NCBI RefSeq assembly: GCF_001984215.1
Contig: NZ_CP019420.1
Span: 5,642,001-5,706,000, forward strand
DNA from: Mycobacterium sp. MS1601
GTDB taxonomy: Bacteria; Actinomycetota; Actinomycetes; Mycobacteriales; Mycobacteriaceae
Length of the DNA stretch: 64,000 nt
Direction: 5' to 3'
The number at the start of each line of letters is the position of its first letter. The first letter of the stretch is position 1. Shown one piece after another: positions 44,982-52,955 of the stretch. Both the position numbers and the translations under genes were made by a program. The notes below the pieces were generated by a model. The model saw only the letters and a program-made list of their open reading frames with translations, had not been told where the DNA came from and searched no databases.

Positions 44982-46171
44982 CCACCACCAATGAGACTGC
45001 GGCTCTTCGGGAGCGAGAGCATGCGGCACTTGCCGTCGTCGAGCGGGAGCTACCGTCGGCGATCGCCCTGCGTCATGCCCTGCACCGTGACCCGACTCTG
45101 GGCGGGGAGGAGGATAGGAACCGTCCACTCATCGAGGCCGCACTCGGGTGTTCCCTCGTCGAAGTCGCCGAGGGCGGATTCTGTCGCGTCGGCGACAGCA
45201 CGGGGCCCGCTGTTGCGATCCGCGCCGAACTCGACGCACTTCCGATCACCGAACAGTCCGGGGTGGTGTTCCAGTCGACCCGGCCGGGGGTGGCGCATCT
45301 GTGCGGCCACGACGTCCACACCGCCGCCCTGGTGGCGGCGTCTCGAGCCATCGGCTTTGTCGGTGCCCCGTCGCCGTTGGTGGCGGTGTTCCAACCCCGG
45401 GAGGAGACCACGCCGTCTGGAGCCCTCAGCCTGCTCGGAGACAACGCTTTTCAGTCCCAGGACATTCGGGCGATGATCGGTGTCCATCTGCAACCCCGCA
45501 TTCCGACCGGTTCGGTATCGGCTCAGCCAGGACCTATCAACGCCTCGGCAGACACGTTCACCATCGTCGTTCACGGTCGCCCCGCGCACGGCGCCTACCC
45601 GCATCTGGCCCGTGACCCGGTACTGGCCGCTGCTGCGATCATCACCGCACTGCAGCATCTGGTGTCGCGACGAGTGGACCCGATGAATCCGGCGGTGGTC
45701 ACGGTCGGGCGGATCGTCGGAGGCCAGGCGCCCAACCAGATTCCGGAACGAGTGACCCTGGAGGGCACCATCCGTAGTTTCACCGAGGACGACCGTAGGC
45801 ATCTGAGCCAGGCACTGCGCGAGACGGTGTCAGGGACAGCGCGGGCCCACGGCTGCGAGGCCGAGGTGGACGTCGAACTCGGAGAGCCGGTGTTGCGCAA
45901 CGATTCCGCGTTGGCCGTTTCGGTCTCCGATGCTCTGCAACTCGCAGGGTTCCACACCGGATCGGCGGTGCGTTCCTGCGGCGCCGACGACTTTGCCTAT
46001 TACGTCTCGCGTTTCCCGTCGGTGATGATCTTCGCGGGAGTCGGCGACGGCGCAGCCGACTCTCCAGGCCTGCACCATCCGCGCTTCGCACCTGCCGACG
46101 ACATCATTGCCGACGTCGCCCGCATCATGGTCGTCGCGTACTTCGCGGCTGTCGAAAGGAGCGCTCCATGA
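44978..46171 (+). CDS. M20 family metallo-amidohydrolase
   Basis: The 397-residue enzyme has the M20D/amidohydrolase motifs: IRAELDALPITE, HLCGHDVHTAALV (metal His and Asp), FQPREETTPSGA (catalytic Glu region), a GRPAHGAYPHLARDP dimerisation segment and a late SCGADDFAYY. It hydrolyses N-acyl amino acids, amides or small peptides. GTG 44978 overlaps the previous stop and its end overlaps the next start, so the three proteins are made together. A gamma-glutamyl amide or N-acyl amino acid is a reasonable substrate guess. Confidence 0.87.
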   Translation: MTTTNETAALREREHAALAVVERELPSAIALRHALHRDPTLGGEEDRNRPLIEAALGCSLVEVAEGGFCRVGDSTGPAVAIRAELDALPITEQSGVVFQSTRPGVAHLCGHDVHTAALVAASRAIGFVGAPSPLVAVFQPREETTPSGALSLLGDNAFQSQDIRAMIGVHLQPRIPTGSVSAQPGPINASADTFTIVVHGRPAHGAYPHLARDPVLAAAAIITALQHLVSRRVDPMNPAVVTVGRIVGGQAPNQIPERVTLEGTIRSFTEDDRRHLSQALRETVSGTARAHGCEAEVDVELGEPVLRNDSALAVSVSDALQLAGFHTGSAVRSCGADDFAYYVSRFPSVMIFAGVGDGAADSPGLHHPRFAPADDIIADVARIMVVAYFAAVERSAP

Positions 46172-47493
46172 CCGAATCCGCCACCTCGCGGGTGCTGCTG
46201 GTATCCCATCTGGACAACTCCGGCGTCACCCGGGCAAAACTGCTGCCAGAGCACAAGATCAACGGTGCGGGCCGCAAGGGCATCACGGTGTCGCTGAGTG
46301 TCGGCATGCTCTTCTCGATCGACGACCACGTCAATGCCACTGCCGCACTCGACGGAACGGTCGGTGACCTGCGGGGTATCCCGGACATGGCGGCTGCCCG
46401 GATCCTGGATCCGGCGACCGGGCTGACGTGGGCGCCCACCGACCTCTACGGTCTCGACGGCACACCTCATCCGGCATGCCAGCGTGCCGCACTGCGCCGT
46501 GTTGTCGCCACCGCACGCCGGGCGGGGTTGGAGCTTTCCGTCGGCATCGAGGTCGAGTTCACGTTGTTCACCGGCACTAAGAACGACGCGGTGCCGGCAC
46601 ACATCGGTCCCGGATACTCGACGCGCGTGGTGTGCGAACTGGAGTCGTTCTTTCTCGATGCGCTCGACGCGTTGCAGACGGCGGGTGTCGGTGTCGAACA
46701 GTTGCACCCCGAGTACGGCGACGGACAAATGGAGTTGTCCCTGGCACCGGGGGAGCCGGTGCGGGCCATCGATGAGTATCTCCTGGCGCGGGTGGTGTTG
46801 ACCCGCGTCGCGCTGGCACACGGGTTGTTGATCTCGTTTGCTCCGGTGCCGGTGGCAGGCACCATCTCCAACGGGTGTCATCTGCATCTGTCGGCTCGCC
46901 GGGATGGCCGAAACCTGTTCTACGACAACCAGACCCGTGAGGGCTTCACGGTGGAGGCAGGCCACATGATAGCCGGCATCCTCGCCCATCTCGATGAGGG
47001 CATCGCCTTGCACGGCGGCAGCGTGCTCTCCTTCGAACGGCTCAAACCGCACAACTGGGCAGGTGCGTATGTCTGCTGGGGCCCAGGAAACCGGGAGGCA
47101 GCCGTGCGATACATGGCCGGCTATGCCGGACATGAGGACGGCCAGTCCAACATCGAGGTCAAATGCGGTGACGCTGCCGCCAACGTCTATCTGTCCGCTG
47201 CGGCGCTGATAGCCTCCGCACTGGACGGCCTCCGGCGTCAGGTGCGGTTACCTGCTCCGGCTCTCGCCGAACCGGGCGGGTTGTCGGCTGAAGAGTTCGC
47301 TGCAACGGGTGCTCGACGGTTTCCCGAAACTCTGGGTGCGGCACTGGATCTGTTGGAGCAGAGTTCTTTCTTCCGGGAGCTCTTCGGCGACGTGTCTCTC
47401 GACGCCTTCATCGCCACCCGGCGCCATGAGTGGCAGGCCTACGGTTCGGTGTCGCCGGCCGACCTGGCTACGCGCTGGCGCTTTCGATACTGA
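46168..47493 (+). CDS. Glutamine synthetase-like ligase (gamma-glutamyl-amine ligase type)
   Basis: The 441-residue protein is of the GS fold but is not a housekeeping GlnA. It has the metal and glutamate site GIEVEFTLF, a YGDGQMELSL segment, NGCHLHLSARR with the metal His, and NREAAVRYMAG containing the substrate arginine. The length matches gamma-glutamyl-methylamide synthetase and PuuA-like enzymes (about 440-450), which join an amine to glutamate with ATP. It is coupled to two hydrolases upstream and converges on an N-demethylase-like operon, overlapping its last gene by 26 bases. Methylamine or another small amine is a candidate substrate. Confidence 0.85.
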   Translation: MTESATSRVLLVSHLDNSGVTRAKLLPEHKINGAGRKGITVSLSVGMLFSIDDHVNATAALDGTVGDLRGIPDMAAARILDPATGLTWAPTDLYGLDGTPHPACQRAALRRVVATARRAGLELSVGIEVEFTLFTGTKNDAVPAHIGPGYSTRVVCELESFFLDALDALQTAGVGVEQLHPEYGDGQMELSLAPGEPVRAIDEYLLARVVLTRVALAHGLLISFAPVPVAGTISNGCHLHLSARRDGRNLFYDNQTREGFTVEAGHMIAGILAHLDEGIALHGGSVLSFERLKPHNWAGAYVCWGPGNREAAVRYMAGYAGHEDGQSNIEVKCGDAAANVYLSAAALIASALDGLRRQVRLPAPALAEPGGLSAEEFAATGARRFPETLGAALDLLEQSSFFRELFGDVSLDAFIATRRHEWQAYGSVSPADLATRWRFRY

Positions 47494-48442
47494 CCAGCCA
47501 CTCCAGTATCGGAGTACGCAGGTCGGCGAAGTTCTTGTAGGCGGCCAGATCCTCGGGCAGCTCAGCCAGCACGGAGAGCAGCTGCGCGCGCCACTGCGGG
47601 ACGGCCGCCAGCTGTGACAGCGGCGCCAACTGAGTGGTGATGAGGAACAGGATTGCACCGGTGCGGGGCAGCGCTGTCAGGTGCTGGATCTCGATACGCA
47701 TCCGCAGTGCACCGGGTTCCGCGCACAGGCGTGTCTGCAGCTCGGCGCGCGGCGCTCGACCGTGGGCTGATTCCAGGCTGGCGTCCAATTCCCCGGTTTC
47801 GTACATGCTCCAGTTCAGCCGGCGCACCACATCGCCGGGGGACAGTGCCCGGATGAAACGTTCGGTGCGCGCCACCATGCCGGTGCCGTGCACGCGCGGC
47901 ACCGGACCGTGCAGGTCGGTGAAGGTCATGCCGAGGGAGAAACTGCTGGACCAGGATCCCGTGAACGTCGCCGCGAAGGACTCGAGTCGCAGTGCGCCGT
48001 CGCGGGTGTCGAGCAGGAACAGGTCTTCGACCACTTCGGCCGCCGCGGTGGTCAGTGGCGCAACTTCGGGGTCACCGTAGGCCAGGTCGAGCTTGGTGCC
48101 GGTGACGGTGTTGCAGAAGCGCAGCCGTTCGGGATCGGTGAGGTCCGTTGTGGCGATGTCGGGGTTCTCGGAGGCGAAGCGCTCCAGAATCCATGCTGCG
48201 GCATCCCATTCGGCGGCCGCCATGTGTGGCAGGCTGCCGACCCTGCGTGGGTCACGGGCCAGGATGGTGCGGCGTTCGGCAACGACGTCGGCGTAGGTCT
48301 GGTCGACGTGGAAGACACCCTCACCCCACGATCCGGCCGCGGTGGTGGCGGCCACGCCGGCGTGCTCGACGTTGGTGAAGTAGCGGTAGCTCGGTCCGTC
48401 GAACGGCCAGGCGAATCGGTGGATCGGCGTTTCAGCGCTCAT
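47468..48442 (-). CDS. DUF3445 haem-dependent oxidative N-demethylase alpha-like protein
   Basis: The 324-residue protein matches the DUF3445 family, whose studied members are the haem-binding alpha subunits of N-demethylating oxygenases such as dimethylamine monooxygenase. Visible conserved parts are HRFAWPFDGPSYRYF, the RVGSLPHMAAAEWDAAAWIL segment, VHGTGMVARTERF and LNWSMYETGEL. ATG 48442 overlaps the reductase stop as ATGA. It is the last gene of the MarR-DmmA-reductase-DUF3445 operon. The likely reaction is oxidative removal of a methyl group from a secondary amine, with electrons from the reductase next door. Confidence 0.83.
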   Translation of the reverse strand: MSAETPIHRFAWPFDGPSYRYFTNVEHAGVAATTAAGSWGEGVFHVDQTYADVVAERRTILARDPRRVGSLPHMAAAEWDAAAWILERFASENPDIATTDLTDPERLRFCNTVTGTKLDLAYGDPEVAPLTTAAAEVVEDLFLLDTRDGALRLESFAATFTGSWSSSFSLGMTFTDLHGPVPRVHGTGMVARTERFIRALSPGDVVRRLNWSMYETGELDASLESAHGRAPRAELQTRLCAEPGALRMRIEIQHLTALPRTGAILFLITTQLAPLSQLAAVPQWRAQLLSVLAELPEDLAAYKNFADLRTPILEWLVSIESASA

Positions 48443-49377
48443 GTCACCTCTGGTGTGTCGATGGTGATGGTCCCGATTCCGCGGGAGACGCAGGCCAGCA
48501 TGAGGCCGCCGCGGTGGTGGTCGGCGTCGCTGAGTACCAGGTCCCGGTGTTCGACCTGCCCAGCCAGCACTCCGATCTCGCAGCGGCCGCACACGCCGCG
48601 CTCACACATTCGGTCCAGGCGGATGCCGAGCCCGTCGAGTGCCTGCAGCAGGCTGATCCCTGACGGCACGGTCACTGATCGTCCGGATTCGCCCAGCACA
48701 GCGTCGAACGGCCGGCCTGCGTCCAGAGCGGGGGCGGTGAAGTGCTCGATGTGTATTCGCGGGCCGGGCCAGGCGAACTCATCGGCGAGTGAGCGGAATT
48801 CGTCGAGGAATCCCGGCGGCCCGCAGGCATATGCGTGGGTTCCCAGTGGTTGGCGGGCCAACGCATGCCGCACCGCGTGACGTAATGCCTGTCGGCCGGT
48901 CACCACCGTCGTGTGCGGGGGTGCGAGCTGGTCGAGCTCGTCGGCGAAGACGGGAGTGCCGGCGCCGACGATCAGCTCCACCGGCCGGCCCCACCGCCGC
49001 GCGGCGTGCAGATGGGACAGGATCGGAGTGATGCCGATTCCCGCCGCCACCAGAAGGTGCCTGGCCGCGGACAGCACCGGCGCGAAAGCCGAACGTGGTG
49101 GCGACGCCCGCAGGCGGGTTCCTCCCTGGGCATACCGGTGTAGCCAGTCAGATCCACCGCCGACCGCGCCGTGGCGGATGCCCAGTCGGTAGACCGGCGG
49201 CCGATGGCCGTCGTCGAGCAGCGAGTACGCGTTGACCACGTCACCGGCTCGCACGGCGAGGTGCGAACCAGGGATGTAGGAGGGCAGTGGCCGACCGTCG
49301 ACAGCGCCGAGCACGAACTCGTCCACGCCCGCTCCTACCGAACGTCGTGAGAGCACCTGTAGTTCAAGGTCATTCAT
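48439..49377 (-). CDS. Phthalate-dioxygenase-reductase-type flavin/[2Fe-2S] reductase
   Basis: The 312-residue protein has the order flavin domain, NAD domain, plant-type ferredoxin domain. AYSLLDDG lies in the flavin region, LVAAGIGITPILSHL in the NAD region with ACGPPGFLDE, and CERGVCGRC plus a later LACVS supply the four cluster cysteines. PDR/VanB-like reductases feed electrons from NAD(P)H to oxygenases. ATG 49377 overlaps the upstream gene by 8 bases. Its partner is almost certainly the adjacent DUF3445 oxygenase. Confidence 0.87.
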   Translation of the reverse strand: MNDLELQVLSRRSVGAGVDEFVLGAVDGRPLPSYIPGSHLAVRAGDVVNAYSLLDDGHRPPVYRLGIRHGAVGGGSDWLHRYAQGGTRLRASPPRSAFAPVLSAARHLLVAAGIGITPILSHLHAARRWGRPVELIVGAGTPVFADELDQLAPPHTTVVTGRQALRHAVRHALARQPLGTHAYACGPPGFLDEFRSLADEFAWPGPRIHIEHFTAPALDAGRPFDAVLGESGRSVTVPSGISLLQALDGLGIRLDRMCERGVCGRCEIGVLAGQVEHRDLVLSDADHHRGGLMLACVSRGIGTITIDTPEVT

Positions 49378-49852
49378 GAGCATCAGCGAGGTAGCGGCCG
49401 GACGTCCGGGACCAATGGCGGTGCAGGTGCAGCAGTCGGCCGCAGCCGGAACAGGATCCTCGGTGCTCTTGTGCCGGCAGGAGTGTTGTCGCCCCGCAGG
49501 ACGGGCAGTACCACCGGTGGGACTCGGTGCGCTCGACGAAGACCACGATCTCCTCGGACAGCAGACCCGCGGCTGTGGCTCTGGCTTTCGCGTGGGCAAC
49601 GCGGCTGGCCTCACCGCAGATGGCCAATCGCCAGCCCACCAGCCTGTCGGTGAACAGTTCGGCTCCCACGGTGTCGTCCAGAACCTCGGCGGGAGTCTGG
49701 CTGTGCCACAGCGGGATTGCGCAGCCGGCCGCCCCCGAGCATCCGGCCCTGAGTAAGGTCCAGGCCGCCGCGCGAGGCAGGGGCGGTACGTCAGTCGGCC
49801 AGTCCGGCAGGGTCAGCCGTGCCGGGTAGGCGGTGTCGTCGTAGGCCATCAT
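49370..49852 (-). CDS. Dimethylamine monooxygenase DmmA-like protein with zinc ribbon
   Basis: The 160-residue protein has a C-terminal four-cysteine knuckle pair (YCPSCGATTLL ... GSCSGCGRLL) followed by HLHRHWSRTSGRYLAD, resembling the DmmA family found with DUF3445 and reductase genes. The middle part (DRLVGWRLAICGEASRVAHA) fits an alpha/beta domain. ATG 49852 overlaps the MarR stop. It is probably a small subunit or assembly/electron-transfer partner of the N-demethylase. Confidence 0.75.
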   Translation of the reverse strand: MMAYDDTAYPARLTLPDWPTDVPPLPRAAAWTLLRAGCSGAAGCAIPLWHSQTPAEVLDDTVGAELFTDRLVGWRLAICGEASRVAHAKARATAAGLLSEEIVVFVERTESHRWYCPSCGATTLLPAQEHRGSCSGCGRLLHLHRHWSRTSGRYLADAHE

Positions 49853-50358
49853 TCACCGAGCGTCGCGCAGATCTTGCGGAGCAGGTCGGCGAGCGTCTCG
49901 CGTTCGTCGGGGTCCAGACCGGCGATCATGTCCTCGTCGTCAGCGATTCGTCGCGGCATCTCGTCGTCGACCACGGCCCTGCCCGCGTCGGTGAGGGCCA
50001 GGAGCACCACCCGCCCGTCCCGCTCAGATTTCTGCCGCACCAGCAGGCCACGGCGGAGCAGGCTGTCGGCGATCTTGGTGATGGAGGCCCCGCTGAGCAT
50101 GGTGGTGGACACCACTTCGCTGGCCCGCAACGGCCGGTTGGCGCGGGCCAGCGCACTCAGCACGCTGAACTCGGACCGGTTGATGCCGTGGCGTTCGAGA
50201 TGAAGATCCAGGCGCTGGTTGCTGATCGAGGCGATGCGGTGCACCCGTCCGAGGACCTCGATGGGCGCGGTGTCGAGGTCTGGGCAGGCTTGCTCCCACT
50301 CGCGCCGAATGCGGTCGACGACATCCGCACGCGCAGCCGCATCAGGGGATCGAGGCAC
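49849..50358 (-). CDS. MarR family transcriptional regulator
   Basis: The 169-residue regulator has a winged helix with NRSEFSVLSALARANRPLRASEV and the recognition part MLSGASITKIADSLLRRGLL, followed by the wing RDGRVVLLALTDAGR. GTG 50358 is chosen because it lies just after the promoter region and starts ahead of the domain. It is the first gene of the N-demethylase-like operon and diverges from the FUSC gene. It probably binds the palindrome between them and responds to the pathway substrate. Confidence 0.86.
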   Translation of the reverse strand: MPRSPDAAARADVVDRIRREWEQACPDLDTAPIEVLGRVHRIASISNQRLDLHLERHGINRSEFSVLSALARANRPLRASEVVSTTMLSGASITKIADSLLRRGLLVRQKSERDGRVVLLALTDAGRAVVDDEMPRRIADDEDMIAGLDPDERETLADLLRKICATLGE

Positions 50359-50382
50359 GGCGACATGATATCGGGTAGATAG

Positions 50383-50394
50383 TTTACTAGTAAA
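50383..50394. promoter_or_regulatory. Palindromic MarR operator with divergent promoters
   Basis: TTTACTAGTAAA is a perfect 12-base palindrome. On the minus strand a TATCTA -10 (50381-50376) adjoins it. On the plus strand TAAAGT (50402-50407) lies 7 bases before GTG 50415, a leaderless arrangement. The site overlaps the spacer of one promoter and the -10/-35 spacer zone of the other, so one repressor could control both directions. Confidence 0.65.
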
Positions 50395-50414
50395 ACAGTG
50401 GTAAAGTTTCGGCC

Positions 50415-51509
50415 GTGTCTGTCTCCCGCCAACTCGATCGCGGCGCCGCCGCACTTCGCCATGCCGCGCATCCCCGTTCCTGGCGTGGCGCCTTCCGAGC
50501 CGATGTGCGCAGGGCCGCCCTTGCCGGTCCGCTCCGGGTGGGACTCGCGGTTGCCGTGGTGTTTGTCGTCGGCGGTCTGACACCCGTGCAGGACGTGGCG
50601 GGATTCGCGGCACTGGGGGCGCTGGTGTGCGCGTTTTGCAGACCCGACCCCTATCCCGTCAGGTTCGGACGGCTGCTGGTTCTCGCCGCGGGCATCACGG
50701 TGTCCGTGGGCATCGGCGCCACGCTCGGAGCCGGCGATCTCCCGATCGGCGTCGACATCATGGTGATCTCGGTGCTCGCCGGCGCGGCCGCGTATCTGAT
50801 GTGGGCGCTGCACATCGTCGGGCCCGGTGCGGTGGTGTTCGTGTTCGCCGCCGTCGGCGCGGAGGGTGCGGCTCACAATGCCGCCGACGTCGCCCGACTG
50901 CTGTTGGTGACGGTCGGCGGGGCCGTGATCGGCGTGACGGCGGCGATGGCACCGTGGTGGTTCTCACGGCGTACCCGCGCGAAACACACTGCTGTGCAGC
51001 GTGAATCACTGCGTACAACGCTGGCTCGCGCTCCCCATGCCGCGCTGGCGGGGCGAGGTGCCCGAATTGTGGTCGCCGGCGCGTTGGGCGCCGCGGTCGC
51101 GGCGGCATCGGGTTTCTCCCATCCCATGTGGGCCACCATGGGGGCGGTGGCCACCATGCAGGGAGTCGGTTACCACATCACGGTGCAGCGCGGTGTGCAA
51201 CGTCTGCTCGGCAATGTCGGAGGGGCTCTGCTGGCCGCCGGCCTGCTCGCGTTGCCGCTGGGTTACTGGGGCGCGGTCACGGCGATCATCGTCTTCCAGA
51301 TAGCGGCCGAGGTGGCCGCAGGGGTCAACTACGCTCTCACGTCACTGGCGGTCACGCCGATGGCGTTGCTGCTCACCGGCCTTGGCGTCGGGCTCGCTCC
51401 GGCGGTTGCGCTGGATCGCATCGCCGACACCGCCATCGGAATCGTGGTGGGTATCGCCGTCGCGGCGGTCACCATCACCGCCGCCGAGCATCGGAGCCTG
51501 ACCGCCTGA
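50415..51509 (+). CDS. FUSC family membrane protein
   Basis: The 364-residue protein has two sets of closely spaced helices separated by a polar linker around residues 185-205 (SRRTRAKHTAVQRESLR), as in FUSC/aromatic-acid-exporter proteins. The second half starts with VVAGALGAAVAAASGF and contains GYHITVQRGVQRLLGNVGG, typical of FUSC_2 domains. Such proteins are thought to export organic acids or toxic compounds. It shares a control region with the MarR operon, so it may pump out the substrate or a product of N-demethylation. Confidence 0.8.
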   Translation: MSVSRQLDRGAAALRHAAHPRSWRGAFRADVRRAALAGPLRVGLAVAVVFVVGGLTPVQDVAGFAALGALVCAFCRPDPYPVRFGRLLVLAAGITVSVGIGATLGAGDLPIGVDIMVISVLAGAAAYLMWALHIVGPGAVVFVFAAVGAEGAAHNAADVARLLLVTVGGAVIGVTAAMAPWWFSRRTRAKHTAVQRESLRTTLARAPHAALAGRGARIVVAGALGAAVAAASGFSHPMWATMGAVATMQGVGYHITVQRGVQRLLGNVGGALLAAGLLALPLGYWGAVTAIIVFQIAAEVAAGVNYALTSLAVTPMALLLTGLGVGLAPAVALDRIADTAIGIVVGIAVAAVTITAAEHRSLTA

Positions 51510-51558
51510 GGGGTCTGGTTGCCGAAAGCCATGGGCCAGAAGGGCAACCGGCGCACCA

Positions 51559-51974
51559 TCACTGCGTGTCCACCAACGTCGACAGGATGCGACGCAGCTC
51601 GGCTTGGTCTGCTTTGTCCAGTCGCGACATCATCGACGCGAACTCCTGCGCCAGCGCGTCGAGCGCGTCGGTGCGTACCTGCTTGCCTTTGTCCGTGGTG
51701 GTGAGGCGGTGGCGGCGCAGGTCGGTCTCGTCGATCTCACGGCGCACCAGGCCCGCGTCGACGAGGTTGCGCAGATAGATCGTGATGCTGGCCTTGGGGA
51801 GCATCAGTTTCTCGGCGAGCGCGGCCGGATAACGGCACGCGTCGACCTCATCGAGGACGAAGAACTCCTTGATCTCCAGTCCCAGTTCCTCGAGCTGGGG
51901 GCAGCGGCATTCATCACGCGGGTCAGCAGCCGTTGGTTCAGCTTCCATAGCTGGGCACCGTCCTCGCTCGACAT
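51559..51974 (-). pseudogene. MarR family regulator with apparent frameshift in a C5 tract
   Basis: From ATG 51974 the frame gives SSEDGAQLWKLNQRLLTRVM, the normal first helix of this MarR subgroup. It then leaves frame at a run of five C (forward-strand G at 51897-51901). The rest of the protein (QLEELGLEIKEFFVLDEVDA, RYPAALAEKLMLPKASITIY, then the wing RREIDETDLRRHRL) is intact in the next frame down to 51559. Adding one base to the run restores a continuous protein of about 138 residues. An ATG at 51948 could still give a shortened 129-residue product with an unrelated start. It may be a true mutation, a slippage switch or a sequence error. Confidence 0.72.
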
Positions 51975-52001
51975 CACCCTCCTCATCCGATGGTACAGTT
52001 T

Positions 52002-52013
52002 TGAACTAGTTCA
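52002..52013. promoter_or_regulatory. Palindromic operator between MarR and hydrolase genes
   Basis: TGAACTAGTTCA is a perfect 12-base palindrome in the gap between the two divergent genes. It has the ACTAGT core seen in the operator at 50383-50394. It is a likely site for the adjacent MarR protein. Confidence 0.6.
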
Positions 52014-52027
52014 GTTTCGAACAAAGT

Positions 52028-52948
52028 TTGGGGGCGCTCTTGCCACAGCATCTCACCATCCCGCGCGGCCCCATCGATCTCGCTGCCGACCTGTACCTCC
52101 CGCCCGACTTCACCGTCGAATCCGCGCACGCCGCCGTCGTCTTGTCGACACCGGGCAGCAGCGTCAAGGAGCAGATCGGCGCCAACTATGCGTCCCGACT
52201 GGCTGACCGCGGTATCGCTGCACTCACCTTCGACCCCGCCCACCAGGGACAAAGCGGGGGAGAGCCCCGCGATCTGGAGGATCCGTATCGCCGTGGCGAG
52301 GACATCTCGTATGCGATCGACGCTCTTAGCACCATCGACGGCATCGACCCTCTGAGGATCGGCGCACTGGGCATCTGCGCGGGCGGCGGCTATGCCGTCC
52401 ACACCGCCCGCACCGATCATCGGATCAAGGCCCTGGCCACCGTCGTCGCCGGAAACATGGGGGAGTCATGGCGCAGCCCGGCGTTCTCACCGGACGGACC
52501 CGTAGCTGCCCTCGATGCTCTGGCCGAGGCGCGGCTGACACGTCCACTCGATCGGGTCAACTGGCTACCCGACACACTCGAGGATGCCGCCGCGGCGGGC
52601 ATCACCGATCTCGACTCGACACAGGCGATCACCTACTACCGGACGCCGCGCGGCGCCAATGCACACTCGACCAACCGTCGGCTGCTGCGTGGCGACGCAC
52701 TGTTGCTCGGCTATGACGCGTTCCACCTGGTCGACCAGCTGCTCACCCAGCCGCTGCAGGTGATCGTTGCCGGGAGACGAGGGAACACCGGACAGTACGA
52801 GGCGGGTATGAAACTGTGGGAGATGGCGCCCAATCCGATCGATCTGCTGGTGGTCGAAGGCGCCGGCCACTACGAGATGTACGACGTGCCACAGTTTGTG
52901 GAGCAGGCGATCGATCGGCTGGTGGCGTTCTTCGGCGAGTACCTGTAG
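52028..52948 (+). CDS. Alpha/beta hydrolase (dienelactone/X-Pro peptidase-like)
   Basis: The protein of about 300 residues has the fold motifs VVLSTPGSSVKEQ, LTFDPAHQGQSGGEPR and, at the nucleophile elbow, LGICAGGGYAV. The usual GxSxG serine position holds cysteine, as in a known subgroup with GICxSGG-type elbows. The late GAGHYEMYD carries the catalytic His. TTG 52028 or TTG 52040 is the start. It is probably repressed by the divergent MarR protein. The substrate is unknown. Confidence 0.8.
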   Translation: MGALLPQHLTIPRGPIDLAADLYLPPDFTVESAHAAVVLSTPGSSVKEQIGANYASRLADRGIAALTFDPAHQGQSGGEPRDLEDPYRRGEDISYAIDALSTIDGIDPLRIGALGICAGGGYAVHTARTDHRIKALATVVAGNMGESWRSPAFSPDGPVAALDALAEARLTRPLDRVNWLPDTLEDAAAAGITDLDSTQAITYYRTPRGANAHSTNRRLLRGDALLLGYDAFHLVDQLLTQPLQVIVAGRRGNTGQYEAGMKLWEMAPNPIDLLVVEGAGHYEMYDVPQFVEQAIDRLVAFFGEYL

Positions 52949-52955
52949 GGGCCGA

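Noticed and set aside
47468..47493. Overlap of the GS-like and DUF3445 gene ends as a sign of a wrong stop in one gene
   Set aside because: Both proteins reach normal family length and neither frame shows a break, so it is an ordinary convergent overlap.
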